Source: Conidiobolus incongruus B7586
Taxonomy: Eukaryota; Entomophthoromycota; Entomophthoromycetes; Entomophthorales; Conidiobolaceae
Reading direction: 5' to 3'
Length of the DNA: 20,728 bases
NCBI GenBank assembly: GCA_000697335.1
Contig: JNEM01013680.1
Coordinates: forward strand, 1 to 20,728
Below, in pieces: positions 1 to 11,305 of this stretch (positions are counted from its first letter, which is position 1; each line of letters starts with the position of its first letter). The translations under genes and the position numbers were made by a program. A model generated the notes under the pieces. It did no database searches, was not told where the DNA came from, and worked only from the letters and a program-made list of their open reading frames with translations.

Positions 1-830
1 ATAATTAAATAATTTTAAAATTAATCCTAAATAAAAATATTAATATATAATTTAAAAAAATTAATACAAAATATAAAATTAATATTTATTTTTATTAATA
101 ATATCTTTTTGCCATTTTTTAATAAACTTTTAATACCTCAAATATAATTTTTTTATTAAATACTAAAATTTAATATTTTTATAAACTAATTTAATTTATT
201 TACAGGACTTTATTTCTTATAAGAATATTTTTTTATTGCTTATTATAATTATAATGACAAGGGTTGTAATTTAGTGAATAAACTAGGAATAACAACTTTT
301 TTTTATTTTTTATAGATGGTTTTTTATAAGATTAAATTTATGAATTTTATAATTATTATACAAAATAATAAGTATCATTAATTTATAATAAAAATACCAA
401 ATAGGAAGTATATTATTTAAAAATATATATATTAAGAGACTAATTCTCAAAATCCTTATATAAATTTCTATATAATTCTTTTAACTATAAATTAATCAAT
501 TACTTTATACTTTTAAAGTTAAATTAATTATATAAATAGTAAATTATCTAATAAACTAGGTTTTTCCTTTTTTTTAATTTTTATTATTTCTTATTTTTTT
601 ATTATTTTTAAGGTTAAGACTATATTCTATCAGTATTATAATATATTAGCACTACCTAATATAAATCCTAATATATAAGCATTGACTCATTTGTTTACAA
701 AGCTTAATTAAGCTTTGTTTACATTTACATCATCCTGCCACATTATTGGTACCACGTTACAGGCCACGCTACTTTTATATCAAGTCTTCCTTTGCTTTAT
801 TTATTTAATTATTTACTATGCTTATAATTA
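1..830. repeat. Degenerate dispersed repeat, family R, copy R1
   Basis: This AT-rich stretch has no supported gene. By eye it matches several places in the right half of the window. The block around 116-260 (beginning near TTTTAATAAACTTTTAATACC) resembles 15915-16040, 16296-16440 and 16878-17035. The block 300-530 resembles 16440-16790. The block 525-830 resembles 18150-18347 continued at 19936-20035, where a Tc1-like element separates the halves. Differences between copies are mostly C/T or G/A. R1 keeps two CpGs near 755-770, so it looks less decayed than the right-hand copies. A 22-bp perfect palindrome sits at 697-718. The family is unknown: a non-autonomous DNA element, an LTR or a piece of something larger are all possible. 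The left edge may lie outside the window. Confidence 0.6.
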
Positions 831-1708
831 TTCAATATTAAAAATATTAAAATAAAAATATAAATATTTATATTATAAATATATTTATTCATTATTTGCA
901 ATTATTTTTCTAAAATTAACTCCATTATTAAAGAATCATAAAATAACAATTCACATATTATAAATTTTACAATCATCTTTTATTAATTATTATTAATTCT
1001 AATAATAATATAAATATATTATTTATTGGAGTTATTTAAAATATTTCCCAATATTGAAAATTCAATTGATTTTTAAATATTCTAAATTTAAAAATAACAA
1101 CTTTGAAATATATAAAATATAAAATAAATTGGAATGAGTTATAATATATAAAAGTCTTCAATATATAACAATCAATAATAAATATATAAAATCAACTAAA
1201 TTTCTAAATAGGGAAATTTTGTTAATTTAAGAAAGATGAGATAATTGACAAGTATTCAAATTAATATTATTAAATTACCATTTATAACTTAAAAAATTAA
1301 TTTGAAATCCAATTTGAATTACACATAAAAGGATTAAAAAATATATCGTTTTGAAATATAGCACAATATCAAATTAGACCGAAAAAAGATTATTAAAACT
1401 GAATTAATATAATATTCATTCAAATTCCAAAAAAATTTAACATGAAATTTTAAAAAAATTCAGTACTATTTATTTGAAATCATTGGAAATGAAAAAAAAT
1501 AATTATTTAATTCTAACTATTAATAAAATTTTAGTCTAAATAATAATTTATTAAAAAAAATATAATATTTTGTATTAGATAGGTAGATTCTTGGAATTAT
1601 AAAGTGCTTTGGAATGGTTTGAAATTTTAGATTGAAAAATTCAATAAAGAATATGTAAAATATAATGATATTATGTTTACATATTTGAAAATTTAAAACT
1701 TAAAATAG
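831..1708. other. AT-rich intergenic spacer
   Basis: No gene is supported here. It holds a possible short inverted-repeat element (917-1034, listed separately) and the 3' flank of the minus-strand peptidyl-tRNA hydrolase gene. A TTTATT at about 1548 could serve as that gene's poly(A) signal on the minus strand, but in such AT-rich DNA the match means little. Confidence 0.6.
917..1034. repeat. Possible MITE-like element with TAACTCC inverted ends
   Basis: TAACTCCATTATT at the left faces TTATTGGAGTTA at the right, giving an inverted repeat about 118 bp apart. A second pair with the same TAACTCC ends lies at 16102-16157. The shared end motif suggests a small non-autonomous element family, but the arms are short and the DNA is very AT-rich, so chance is not excluded. 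Confidence 0.3.
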
Positions 1709-2598
1709 TTAATTTGGCACCTGTTTGGACAAGTGGTCCAAAATAAGATCCCAAGCCTTGGGGAACACTTCATCATTCAAGTATTCTAACTCCTCGGGAG
1801 GGAATTTACTCAGTACATATCTTCCAACTACACTTGGATCTTTGTCAATAGGTCGACTTATTCCAATTCTTAATCTGTCAAATTTCTAAAAAAATTGAAT
1901 TAATAATAATATAAATATTAATGATATATAAATTCACTTGATTGGATATTTCACTTATTATGGATTTAATACCATTGTGACCACTATTTAATATTACATT
2001 AAATAAAATTTATAGAAAAAATTATATTAATAAGATTACCCTGCAGATCCTCCCTTCTTTATGGAAAATTTCCCTAGATCTCGATCCAAATCGTCGTAAG
2101 CTACAATCAGTTGATTCGGAGCAAGGTTTGCTCTTTTCACTAAAAACAATTTAATATTGTATGATTAGGAAATTATGTAGAATTAAGTATTACTCAAATT
2201 TTTAATAGCTTTTCCATTTTCATTCATAAATAATTTAGGCTTAATTAGAACTATTTCGTATTCGATATCTTTGGGAGGTAATTCCACTTCAACTGGTGTT
2301 TCAACAACTTCGCCATCAATGGATGATTTCTTCTTCTTTTTGGATTTTTGAGGCTTTGGAGGTGGTATTGACACGTTGAAAGAAGCGATCCAACCTGGAA
2401 GTTTAGTATCGAGCTTCCAGTCTAAACTGTATACTCTGGCAATATAGTCTAAAAAATTAAAACCTACATTGTGGCGAGTGTTCAGATGACTGAAATTGCC
2501 AAGGCCTGCCAACTATAATTGAAATAAAAGAATTGATTAACTTTAAATCAATTATCAGGTGGTTTGAATTAAATTACCTGTATTTTACTAATTGCCAT
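1709..2598 (-). CDS. PTH1: Peptidyl-tRNA hydrolase (bacterial/mitochondrial Pth1 type), 5 exons
   Basis: Releases tRNA from peptidyl-tRNAs dropped by the ribosome. Exons on the minus strand are 2578-2598, 2194-2512, 2040-2139, 1938-1983 and 1709-1885. The four GT-AG introns (65, 54, 56 and 52 nt) keep frame and give 220 residues, normal for the family plus an insertion. Seen in order: GLGN (N13), TRHNVGF (catalytic H21), FMN (N104), YDDLD (D129), GGSAGGHNG (N150), RLRIGISRP near the C-terminus. All catalytic and substrate-contact residues known from E. coli Pth (N10, H20, N68, D93, N114) have counterparts. Oddities: GLGNF replaces the usual GLGNPG, and a Pro/Lys-rich insertion sits at about residues 57-88. 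Exon 1 codes only seven residues, MAISKIQ; this ATG was chosen because it alone joins in frame. The first intron ends just before a TTG (Leu) codon. No clear mitochondrial presequence is seen. The gene is divergent from the carboxypeptidase at 5928. Confidence 0.92.
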
Positions 2599-5500
2599 TA
2601 TAATGATTTGAATTAATTAATTAATATTCGATATCGAGTGTGGATCAAATTTGTGTGAAAGGGATCATTATTAAATAAATTAAAATTTGAAATTATTATG
2701 GGATTATATGTGTTAAAATTTAGTTTCATCAATATATCTATTTGTGATTTATTAAAATAAATTATATATTCATATTGGTTTTTTTTCATTATTTGAAGCG
2801 TTCATTAATTATAAATAGTTAACTTTTACACTATTAATATAAAGCTTTTGATTATTAAGTTTTCATATTATGTCATTTCAAAGAATAAATTCAAAATATT
2901 TTTATTGCATTTTTTTTCAAATTCAATAATAAAGATTTTTTGATATTTGGCAAATGATATAAGGTCGATTATTCGGAAGAGAGTCAGGATTTATTATTGG
3001 TTTAACTGCTAAATAAAAAGATATTTATATTAAAATTGGTTCATTCTGTGTTATGTATAATTATACTATGTATACTCAATTTTAAATTTTATTTAAATAA
3101 ATAATTCTGAGTAGTTCGTATCATAAAAAATGAAATTCAAACTTAATCATATTTAGTTTGGATAAACTTTACATAAATTTCGACCAAAATTTAAATGGAC
3201 AATAAACTCCAATATTAATAATTATATTAACAAAAAAAATTAATAATTATTATTAATATTTCATGATTATAATTTAAAATTTAATATTGAATTAGTTATA
3301 GAATCTGATAATGGAATTATATGAAATATAATATAATTATTATATCATTAATTATTTTCACTGATTTAATTATTTGATACAGCACTTACTAATCAATTAT
3401 TGTATTATTATAAGTTATACATATCTATCATTGAATTAAGTAAAAAGCATAAATCAATGTGAGCTGAAATTAAATAACATTAATTATATAATTAAAATTG
3501 AACCTTTTGTCTGACGATATTAGTTTAAATTCAGTAGATATTTTTCATTCGAAACTTGATTAATATTGTTAGTTCAATGGTGTATCAATATAACAAATCA
3601 TAAATTTGATATAATGCTTATTATTTCTTAAGAATAGCATTGTTCTAGGCATTAAGCATTGAATCAAAATTTTTCTATATTTTAATCATATTATAAAAAA
3701 TAGAAATATTTTAAATTGTTTATGTAATTTATCAACGTTTCAAATTAAATTAAAAGTATAAAATTTCATTAAGGATAAAATAATTCATAAATTATTTTAT
3801 TAATATACGGATTCGTTGAAAATTAATTTATCATATACTATTATTTCAGTATTTTTCAAACTTGACTATTTGTATTAATTTAAAATATGCTCTCAACACA
3901 ATAATATTATCATCAAGATTATCCAATAATTGGAGATAGATAAAAATCCATATATAGGAAGAATATAATTATAGATAATTAATATCAGTAAGTTAATTGA
4001 CTATTACCATCAGCATGTTGTTTATTTACTCTCTGACAACTTAAACGTTGTACATTGTAAACTTTCGATATGAAATGAGAGCCTAACACCTAAATACTGT
4101 CATATTATTGTTATTATTTAAAAGAATCGAACTAAATTATCACAAATCGTCAATCCAAGTTAAGGCTTTAATTTCTTATTGAAATTCTACTAATTTCGAA
4201 TTTTTTCTTGATTGGAAATACAAGATTGATTATCATTTACCTTTCAATTTGAAAATTAATATATTAATTATAATTGGATTTAATAAATAATATATAAAAT
4301 TCTGATAGAGTAATTGATATTTCAAATACAATATGAATTTCCAAGAATCAACAAACATATACATTTTAATTTTTAATATACTGAATATTTATTCATTTCA
4401 TAGTAAACATGATTATTTCACTTTAATAAAATGGCGTTTGTTTATGATTTCAAATAAATGTAAAATCATTGGATAGGTATAAATGGCTAAATATATATTT
4501 TTAACCTAATAAATTGGAACCTTAATTCTATAATCTGCAAAAATCTATCTCATTAAAATTAATTTTCAGCTTTGTCCAAGACACAAAAATTTTAAAATAT
4601 ATTAAAAAAAATTAGATTATAATTACATTAAAGATTAAGAGAAGATGATAAACTTATTGCTCTTAGTTTTTTCTCTATATTACAATATGGGATACATTAT
4701 TTCAACTGTTATTATTGAAAAATTTCTCAAATTTAATTGTAGTTAATGAAATATTGATTTGAATATTAAGGTGATATCTGAATAATTATTAAATTGACTA
4801 TGGTTTGAAAGCTAAAAATAGAATCCTCTTGTCTTGAATATTGCTTAAGTGTATTTCAATCCATAATCAGAGTAAACTGCATAGTTATTCAATTTTAATC
4901 ATCCTTCCAAATTGAATTTTTGCTGAATAATATTATATTATAAACAGAACCTAATATATTTATTATATTGTAAGTTACGACAATAATCGTGCGAGGAAAT
5001 AGACTTTTAGAACCTAAATGGGGAATCGGTAGTGGTAAACGATAAATAATTACAGAGGGAAAATTAATGGGCTCACAAAATGAGGTGAAAATGGCTTACT
5101 GCGAATAAAGTTAATATCTCACGCTCGTCACTACTCAATGCTTTTGTGAGGGTTACTAGAAAAATTCAGAGAGTGGATACTTTTGAAATGAAGATAAAAG
5201 AGATGTATTTATTAGTTCGTTCGTGATAATTTTATATTAGCTTTCATTGTTGATTTTTATGGATAGGAATGACTCAATGACAGAAAGGAACGCAACCACC
5301 AAATTCAGAAAATGAGTATTCTCCAATGTGACTTCTCAATTCAGAGTGACAATTGCAGTTTCTTGAGCAATTGACAAGGTTACTTCCCATCTCAAGTAAT
5401 GATATAATTGATTGAAAAAGAAATTAGGCTAATTCTTAATTTTAGAATATAATCTATAACTATAAATTTGATAGCATTATTACTAAGTTTACCTGTTGTA

Positions 5501-5927
5501 ATTTATGCATAAAAATCAACTGATATTTCATTTTCTGATAGCTTTCCCTAATTTCTATTGTTCATATGAGTACTATTCAAGTCATTAATTTCCAGTTTAA
5601 ACAAGATACAAATATATATATCGAGTATAGATAGCATCCGAGTATTATTAAATAATATATAATTTTTGACTATTTTTGTATTTAAAAATTCTTTGTAGTG
5701 AACCTCATGAATTAACCAATACAATAGGCTTTAGTAAATTAATGCAACCAAGAGTAGATTCAATTAAAATTTAAATTTTTTTGTCGCCAATGTGACCATG
5801 TATGCAGGAATTACTATATTAGTTAGTTTGGCATTTGAATGTTAGCAATCGAATAAAAGCTGACGATTTACTTATAATATAATAATTATTTTCATATTTG
5901 ACCATTGTATCATTATTAATAATCTTC
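2599..5927. other. Long AT-rich spacer between divergent genes
   Basis: These 3.3 kb hold no gene I can support. The part at about 4980-5420 is visibly less AT-rich than its surroundings and contains the short Cys-rich frame listed separately. The spacer must contain the promoters of both the peptidyl-tRNA hydrolase (leftward) and the first carboxypeptidase (rightward), but no core element is distinctive enough to call. I saw no tRNA, snRNA or transposase remains. Confidence 0.55.
5274..5390 (-). other. Short Cys-rich open frame of uncertain status
   Basis: A minus-strand ATG at 5388-5390 opens a 38-residue frame ending in TGA at 5274-5276. It has five cysteines, with an N-terminal cluster (NCSRNCNC) and a C-terminal one (GGCVPFC). 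The same frame is open upstream to about 5427 but without a signal peptide, and I found no convincing upstream exon. It lies in a locally GC-richer stretch of the spacer. It could be the last exon of a small secreted protein, the remnant of one, or chance. No family is recognised. Confidence 0.2.
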
Positions 5928-7172
5928 ATGTTATTCGTTAAAATACTTGCTTTGATTACGTCTGCTGTTGCAATTCCTTCTGAAGTGGAAAGATATACAG
6001 GCCACAAAGTGATTGAGGTGCGCAACACTCCAGAGATTACATCGTTTTTAGAAAAGATCGGAGCTGATATCTGGTCCAGAAATACCGATACGATGGATGT
6101 TAGATTGTCTCCATCTCAATTCAAAGAATTCCAATCCTTGTTCTTAATGGAGAGACGTGGTTTTAGAGTTAAAATCAACGATGTTCAGGAGCAAATTGAT
6201 GCTGCTAACGAATTGAAGCCCGCAATATCTGACGATTGGTTTGATTCTTATCACACTTATGACGAGATTTTGGCTTGGTACACTAACCATGCTGAAAGGA
6301 ATCCAGATGTAGTTAAGTTAGTCCCCTCGATTGGCAAATCATCTCAAGGGCGTAAAATATTTGCAGTACATTTGACCAACCCAGGTGATACTCAAAATCC
6401 TAAAAAACAAGTATGGTTCCAATCTCTCACCCATGCTCGTGAATGGATAGGAGGAACTACCACCCAGTATATATTCAATCACATATTAACTAATAGAAAC
6501 AGTGATCCAGCCATTAAAAAGATATTGGACGAAGTCGAAATCATATTTATCCCAATTGTGAATCCTGATGGCTATGAACTTTCTTGGACTCATCGCTTAT
6601 GGCGAAAGAACGTTCATATTAGCTCTGGGCCTTTACTTGGTGTTGATCTCAATCGTAATTTTCCTTACAACTGGGGCGGACCAGGTGCTTCCACTAATCC
6701 TGCTGCAGATGACTATCGTGGTCCTTCCGCTGGTTCAGAGCCTGAAACCCAAGCAATCATGAAATACTACGAATCTTTCCCTAATATGGTTGGAGCTATC
6801 GATTGGCACACATATTCGGAGCTGGTGCTAAGACCTTACGGACACAAGAAAGAAGATGCACGTGACGAAGACAAGTTGAAGAGCTTGGGAGCTGCACTTG
6901 TCGATGAAATTCAAGCGGTTCGAGGCAAGACATACAAAAATATCAAGGAAATAGATCTCTATGCAGCATCTGGAACCGCAGAAGATTATTTCTACGGTGA
7001 TGGTGGCAAAACTTATGCTTACACTATTGAATTAAGTCCCGATGAGAATGCCACCCCCTTCCTCGGATTCATCCAACCTCCTTCCGAAATTAAAAAGGTT
7101 GGCAAAGATCTAGTACCAGCAGCAATCAGATTTTTGAAGGAAGTTTCAAGTAACCCTTTAAATTCTCAATAA
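5928..7172 (+). CDS. Secreted zinc carboxypeptidase, M14A family (paralogue 1)
   Basis: An extracellular exopeptidase made as a proenzyme; 414 residues, no intron. The first in-frame ATG (5928) gives a clear signal peptide, MLFVKILALITSAVA. The propeptide (about 20-100) shows the family's D-x-W and INDVQ motifs. The catalytic domain follows, with zinc ligands H169 and E172 (HAREW) and H294 (IDWH), substrate residues R171, R226, N242 and R243 (DLNRNF), Y345 and general base E368 (TIEL). All expected catalytic residues are present. Position 352, aligned by hand to residue 255 of bovine carboxypeptidase A, is Glu; an acidic residue there typifies B-type enzymes that prefer C-terminal Lys or Arg, so basic specificity is inferred. 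The propeptide boundary has only K97 followed by Pro, a poor trypsin-type site. A sequon lies at N374. A close paralogue follows in tandem at 8570. Confidence 0.97.
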   Translation: MLFVKILALITSAVAIPSEVERYTGHKVIEVRNTPEITSFLEKIGADIWSRNTDTMDVRLSPSQFKEFQSLFLMERRGFRVKINDVQEQIDAANELKPAISDDWFDSYHTYDEILAWYTNHAERNPDVVKLVPSIGKSSQGRKIFAVHLTNPGDTQNPKKQVWFQSLTHAREWIGGTTTQYIFNHILTNRNSDPAIKKILDEVEIIFIPIVNPDGYELSWTHRLWRKNVHISSGPLLGVDLNRNFPYNWGGPGASTNPAADDYRGPSAGSEPETQAIMKYYESFPNMVGAIDWHTYSELVLRPYGHKKEDARDEDKLKSLGAALVDEIQAVRGKTYKNIKEIDLYAASGTAEDYFYGDGGKTYAYTIELSPDENATPFLGFIQPPSEIKKVGKDLVPAAIRFLKEVSSNPLNSQ

Positions 7173-8569
7173 CTCTATATTATTGTATTATAATAAAACA
7201 TATAAATTGTAATTGAAAAATGTAGTTATTTTAAATATTTAAATCTGGCGTAAATCAACTTTACTGGTATTATTCAAATTGGTATTGAATATTATATATT
7301 TATTAAATATTAAGAATATATTTGAATAAATTAAATTTAATATCAATCAATCTGTAATAGGGAATTGATTTGTATTGTAATAGAACATCTAAATATTCCT
7401 ACTATAACAAATTTAAAGTAATTGTCAAATTTTTAACTATATCTTCATTCAAAATTTGTTTTGTTTAAATAATAATTTTGCATTGATATTTTTTTCTTAA
7501 AATAAAAATTTAATTATAGATCAAAAATAATAATATTAAATAGACGTTCATTAATTTAATTTACATATCTATTTAGCAATTCTGATTCTGAAATTTATCA
7601 ATTGATCAATTTAAAAAATATAAAAATATCAACTTATTAAAATTTTTTATTATTTTAAAAATCAAGAAATATTTCTTAATTTATTTTTATATTGTTTAAT
7701 TAATAATTTTAAGTCAATAATTTATATTTTATTATAATTATAATTAAATAAAATCTTTCAACATTTTAAAATTATTTATACATTCTATAGCTTATTATTT
7801 TATTAATACTATCAATCATGATATACTGATTTCAAATTCAAACATTTAAAAAAATGCTAATTAATGATTCAGTCTATCACAAAATCTATTTAAAATATCG
7901 GGTAAGATCTGAATTAATATATTATATTCACCATATCATAATCAATTATAAATATTTGAATTTTAATCCATTTTCTAGTTCAAACAATACTCTAACATAT
8001 TAAATTATTTGAATTGAATTATTAATTTGTTGATTGGTTGATTTCGAGAAATATAGATATCAATATTGTTATTGTAACTATTGGTATATAGATATTGAAA
8101 GTGAGAATACTATTCAACATTCAAATTATTCAAATGTGACATTATTAAATTTAATTAAATTTCTTTATTATATGTTTCGCAAAATATTTCATATTTTCAA
8201 ACGATCATATTTTAGATCGAAATAATATAATACAATTAAATAATATCAAAATTCAAATAATGTTAATTGTTTTTATTAATTATGTACAATTTGATTATAT
8301 ATAATATAATTTAATATATTATTTTTGAAACTGGGTTTATATATTTTAATATAGCAAATCAAACTGTAACCATTCCAAATTGACACTGTATCAAATCTTG
8401 TAAACCAAATTTAACAGTAAGATTTCCAAGAATTTAATAAATTTAAACAATTTGCAAGTTTCATAAAAGTTTTGAAAAATATCATTCTTAGTTATTTAAA
8501 CAATGATTAAGTAAATATTTGAATGAATAAACATTTTTTTCGGCATATTTTCATTTATTTAAGCATTCC
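7173..8569. other. AT-rich spacer between the two carboxypeptidase genes
   Basis: It contains the 3' flank of the first gene and the promoter of the second. A short open frame at 8034-8225 has biased Tyr/Ile/Asn composition and no family features, so it is not called. No repeat or element is recognised. Confidence 0.6.
7192..7197 (+). terminator. Poly(A) signal AATAAA of carboxypeptidase 1
   Basis: A canonical AATAAA lies 20 nt after the stop codon. The position is right, but chance matches are common in DNA this AT-rich. Confidence 0.45.
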
Positions 8570-9859
8570 ATGATTTTAGCATATTATTTGATATTTGCGG
8601 GGCTACTACTGGGTGGTAAAGTTCTGCCAAAATCAAACATTGAAACTGTGTCATATAAGGGGCATAAGGTAATACGACTGGAAGCTAACGAATACAATCG
8701 AATTTTATTAGAAAATCTCGATGCTGATATTTGGTCGATGAATGAAAAATTCATTCAAGCTCGCTTAAGTCCTCATCAAATGAAGCAGTTAAAACAACTG
8801 ACTGGAGACAAGCCAATGCCAGTTGTGATAAACGATGTTCAGCGAGCAATCGAAGAATCTGACGAGTTGAGAACCTCAGAGGACGATGACTGGTTTAGTA
8901 GCTACCATACATATAGCGAAATCTTGATGTGGTTTTCTCAACATGCTAAGCAAAATCCAAATCATGTTAAACTGGTGCCTAGTATTGGAAAATCTTTCGA
9001 AGGACGCGATATATTCGCAGTTCATTTGTCAAACCCTAATAATGTTGAGAAAAAGCAAGTTTGGTTTCAATCACTCATCCATGCCAGGGAGTGGATTACA
9101 GGTACCACAACCCAATATATCTTTGATCAGTTGTTAGCTCAAAGGCAATCGGATACCATCAAGAATATTTTAGATCGTACAGAAATTATTTTCATTCCTA
9201 TTGTCAATCCTGATGGTTATGTATACACCAGGATAGATCGTCTACAACGTAAGAATAGGCATTTAGTAGGTGGTGGAGACGGCGTTGATCTCAACAGAAA
9301 CTTCCCAACTCAGTGGGGTGGGCCAGGCGCTTCAAAGAACCCCAACAGTCAAACTTATTTAGGTCCCCATCCAGCATCCGAGCCTGAAACCAAAGCTTTG
9401 ATAAACTACTTCAATTCGTTGACTAATGTGGTAGGCGCAATCGATTTCCACTCATATTCTGAACTAATTTTGAGACCCTTCTCACATAATGATACCGATA
9501 CTCCGGATGAAGCTGTGATGAAAAAATTAGGGGATCAAATGGCAAAGGCCATTGAGAAAGTATCTGGCAAAAGGTACTCCAATATAAAAGAAATCGAATT
9601 GTATCCCTCTTCCGGATCAGCCTCTGATTACTATTACGGGGACGGTCGCAAAGTAGCGAGCTTTGCATTTGAACTAAGTCCCAATTCCAAATCACCTAAC
9701 GGTTTCATAGTGCCTCCGAGCCAAATTGTAGAGGTTGGTAAAGATATATTTCCAGCAGCCCTTCAATTTTTAGAATTCATGACTTATAAAAGTTTGAAAA
9801 ATGATTCTAATTTGGATAATAATCATCAAAAATTACTCAAACCTCATGCAACTTATTAA
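8570..9859 (+). CDS. Secreted zinc carboxypeptidase, M14A family (paralogue 2)
   Basis: Tandem paralogue of the gene at 5928, intronless, 429 residues. The ATG at 8570 gives a signal peptide (MILAYYLIFAGLLLGG) and a propeptide (about 20-101) with DADIW and INDVQ motifs. The catalytic domain has H171, R173 and E174 (HAREW), R227, N242 and R243 (DLNRNF), H294 (IDFH), Y345 and E368 (FEL), so it should be active. Position 352 (bovine 255) is Ser, unlike Glu in the neighbour, which suggests a neutral S1' pocket and preference for hydrophobic C-terminal residues (inference). R101 sits just before the acidic start of the catalytic domain and is a plausible trypsin-type activation site. The usual Trp before R227 is Gln (RLQRKN). 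A C-terminal tail of about 25 residues, Asn/Lys-rich, is absent from paralogue 1. Sequons lie at N307 and N411. It converges with the gene at 11550-12274. Confidence 0.97.
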   Translation: MILAYYLIFAGLLLGGKVLPKSNIETVSYKGHKVIRLEANEYNRILLENLDADIWSMNEKFIQARLSPHQMKQLKQLTGDKPMPVVINDVQRAIEESDELRTSEDDDWFSSYHTYSEILMWFSQHAKQNPNHVKLVPSIGKSFEGRDIFAVHLSNPNNVEKKQVWFQSLIHAREWITGTTTQYIFDQLLAQRQSDTIKNILDRTEIIFIPIVNPDGYVYTRIDRLQRKNRHLVGGGDGVDLNRNFPTQWGGPGASKNPNSQTYLGPHPASEPETKALINYFNSLTNVVGAIDFHSYSELILRPFSHNDTDTPDEAVMKKLGDQMAKAIEKVSGKRYSNIKEIELYPSSGSASDYYYGDGRKVASFAFELSPNSKSPNGFIVPPSQIVEVGKDIFPAALQFLEFMTYKSLKNDSNLDNNHQKLLKPHATY

Positions 9860-9906
9860 TTTTGGAATTTTTTATTTTTATCATCACATATTATTTTTTA
9901 ATAATT

Positions 9907-9912
9907 AATAAA
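9907..9912 (+). terminator. Possible poly(A) signal AATAAA of carboxypeptidase 2
   Basis: AATAAA lies 48 nt after the stop codon, a reasonable distance. Background frequency of this hexamer is high here. Confidence 0.35.
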
Positions 9913-11305
9913 TTTTTATTTTTAGAATATATTATTTTAATTTATAATATACTTACAAATTATCCATATTTATAATATATTTGATTTATTTTGAATATAA
10001 TTTTAATGAATTTTGATTTAAAAAATCATAGATATTCAACATTATAGTTAATGTATTATTTATAAAAATTATAAATAATATTTTATTAATATAAATTAAT
10101 AACAAATAATTCCAAAGAATTAATTTTGAATAAATGAACTAAGACATATTATTGCTAATAACTGAGGATAAAATGTATTTCCTTGATTATATTATTTAGA
10201 ATATGATACTAGGATATTGATTATTCTTAAATATGTAATTAAAAATATTATAGATTCATAAAAAATTGCAATACATATTACAATCTATTTATCACACTTA
10301 AATAAGTTATGAGTAGTAAATGTTAATATTAAAATTTATATTGGATTTGATAATATATTATAAATTTTTTGATTTGAAACCAAATATATTGGAACTGAAA
10401 TTACTCTTGAATATAATATTAATATTTTATTCAGATATTAAATTTCAAGTATTTATTCTAATATTGAATGTGTCATAAGGAACAATTATAAAATTGGTAA
10501 ATTTGATCGATTTGATAATTATTGAATTGTTACTTGATGATTTTTAATTTTTATAAAATAGCATTAAATGAGATTCTGGATATATAGAAATATAATATTA
10601 ATCAAAATCCCAATATTTAAATCTCAAAAATTTATACATAATTCTCAAATTATGTAAAATTTTAATAATATGTGATTATTATATAAATTAGGAAATTAAT
10701 ATGATTACAGTTAAATATTTATCAAAAATTTTTTCTAACCAATAATTGAATATACTGAATTACTAAAATATTCACCCTTTATTAAATGACATTTTATTCA
10801 CACTTATTTGAAATTTATTTGAAAATAGCTTCTGTCAAGTTATGATTTAGAATTATATTATCACCACTCACACTATAAAATTGTATTAAATATATGAAAT
10901 TTAGTACAATTAAAGATTGAAATTAATTCAAATCAATAATTATTGAATAAATTCAAGCTATCCTTTAATTAGTTAAATATTGAAATAAACGTCATTAATA
11001 TTAAGATTAAATAAAATTAAAAATTGAGATTTTATAATAGTTAAAATTATTAATAGTTTGATACTAAATAGTTCAAATATATTGTTTACGTTACCATTAT
11101 TTAACCCAGGTTAGTTGAAACATGTTCTATTTTATACAAAGACAATCCTTCTGATCAAATAGAATTTATTTTTACCAAATTATTATTTTCATTTCATTCA
11201 GTCAAGTAGAACATTAATAAATCTAATAATATCAATATAAAATTTTAATTTATAGTAAAATTTAATAGATGTTATTAAAATATTCAATACATCAAAGTGG
11301 TATAA

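Noticed and set aside
4100-4145. tRNA-like T-loop string on the minus strand (AGTTCGATTCTTT)
   Set aside because: No acceptor, D or anticodon stems could be fitted around it.
5898-5927. TTG start for carboxypeptidase 1, ten codons upstream
   Set aside because: The ATG at 5928 gives a standard signal peptide; a TTG start is unlikely in a eukaryote.
5819-6028. Minus-strand frame opposite the start of carboxypeptidase 1
   Set aside because: Antisense to a well supported signal peptide and propeptide; no family features.
6568-6762. Plus-strand frame inside carboxypeptidase 1
   Set aside because: Out-of-frame shadow of the conserved catalytic region.
8034-8225. 63-codon plus-strand frame between the carboxypeptidases
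   Set aside because: Starts at TTG, has Tyr/Asn/Ile-biased composition typical of AT-rich chance frames, and no motif.
8943-9695. Two frames overlapping carboxypeptidase 2 (8943-9137 plus, 9423-9695 minus)
   Set aside because: Shadows of the real coding frame.
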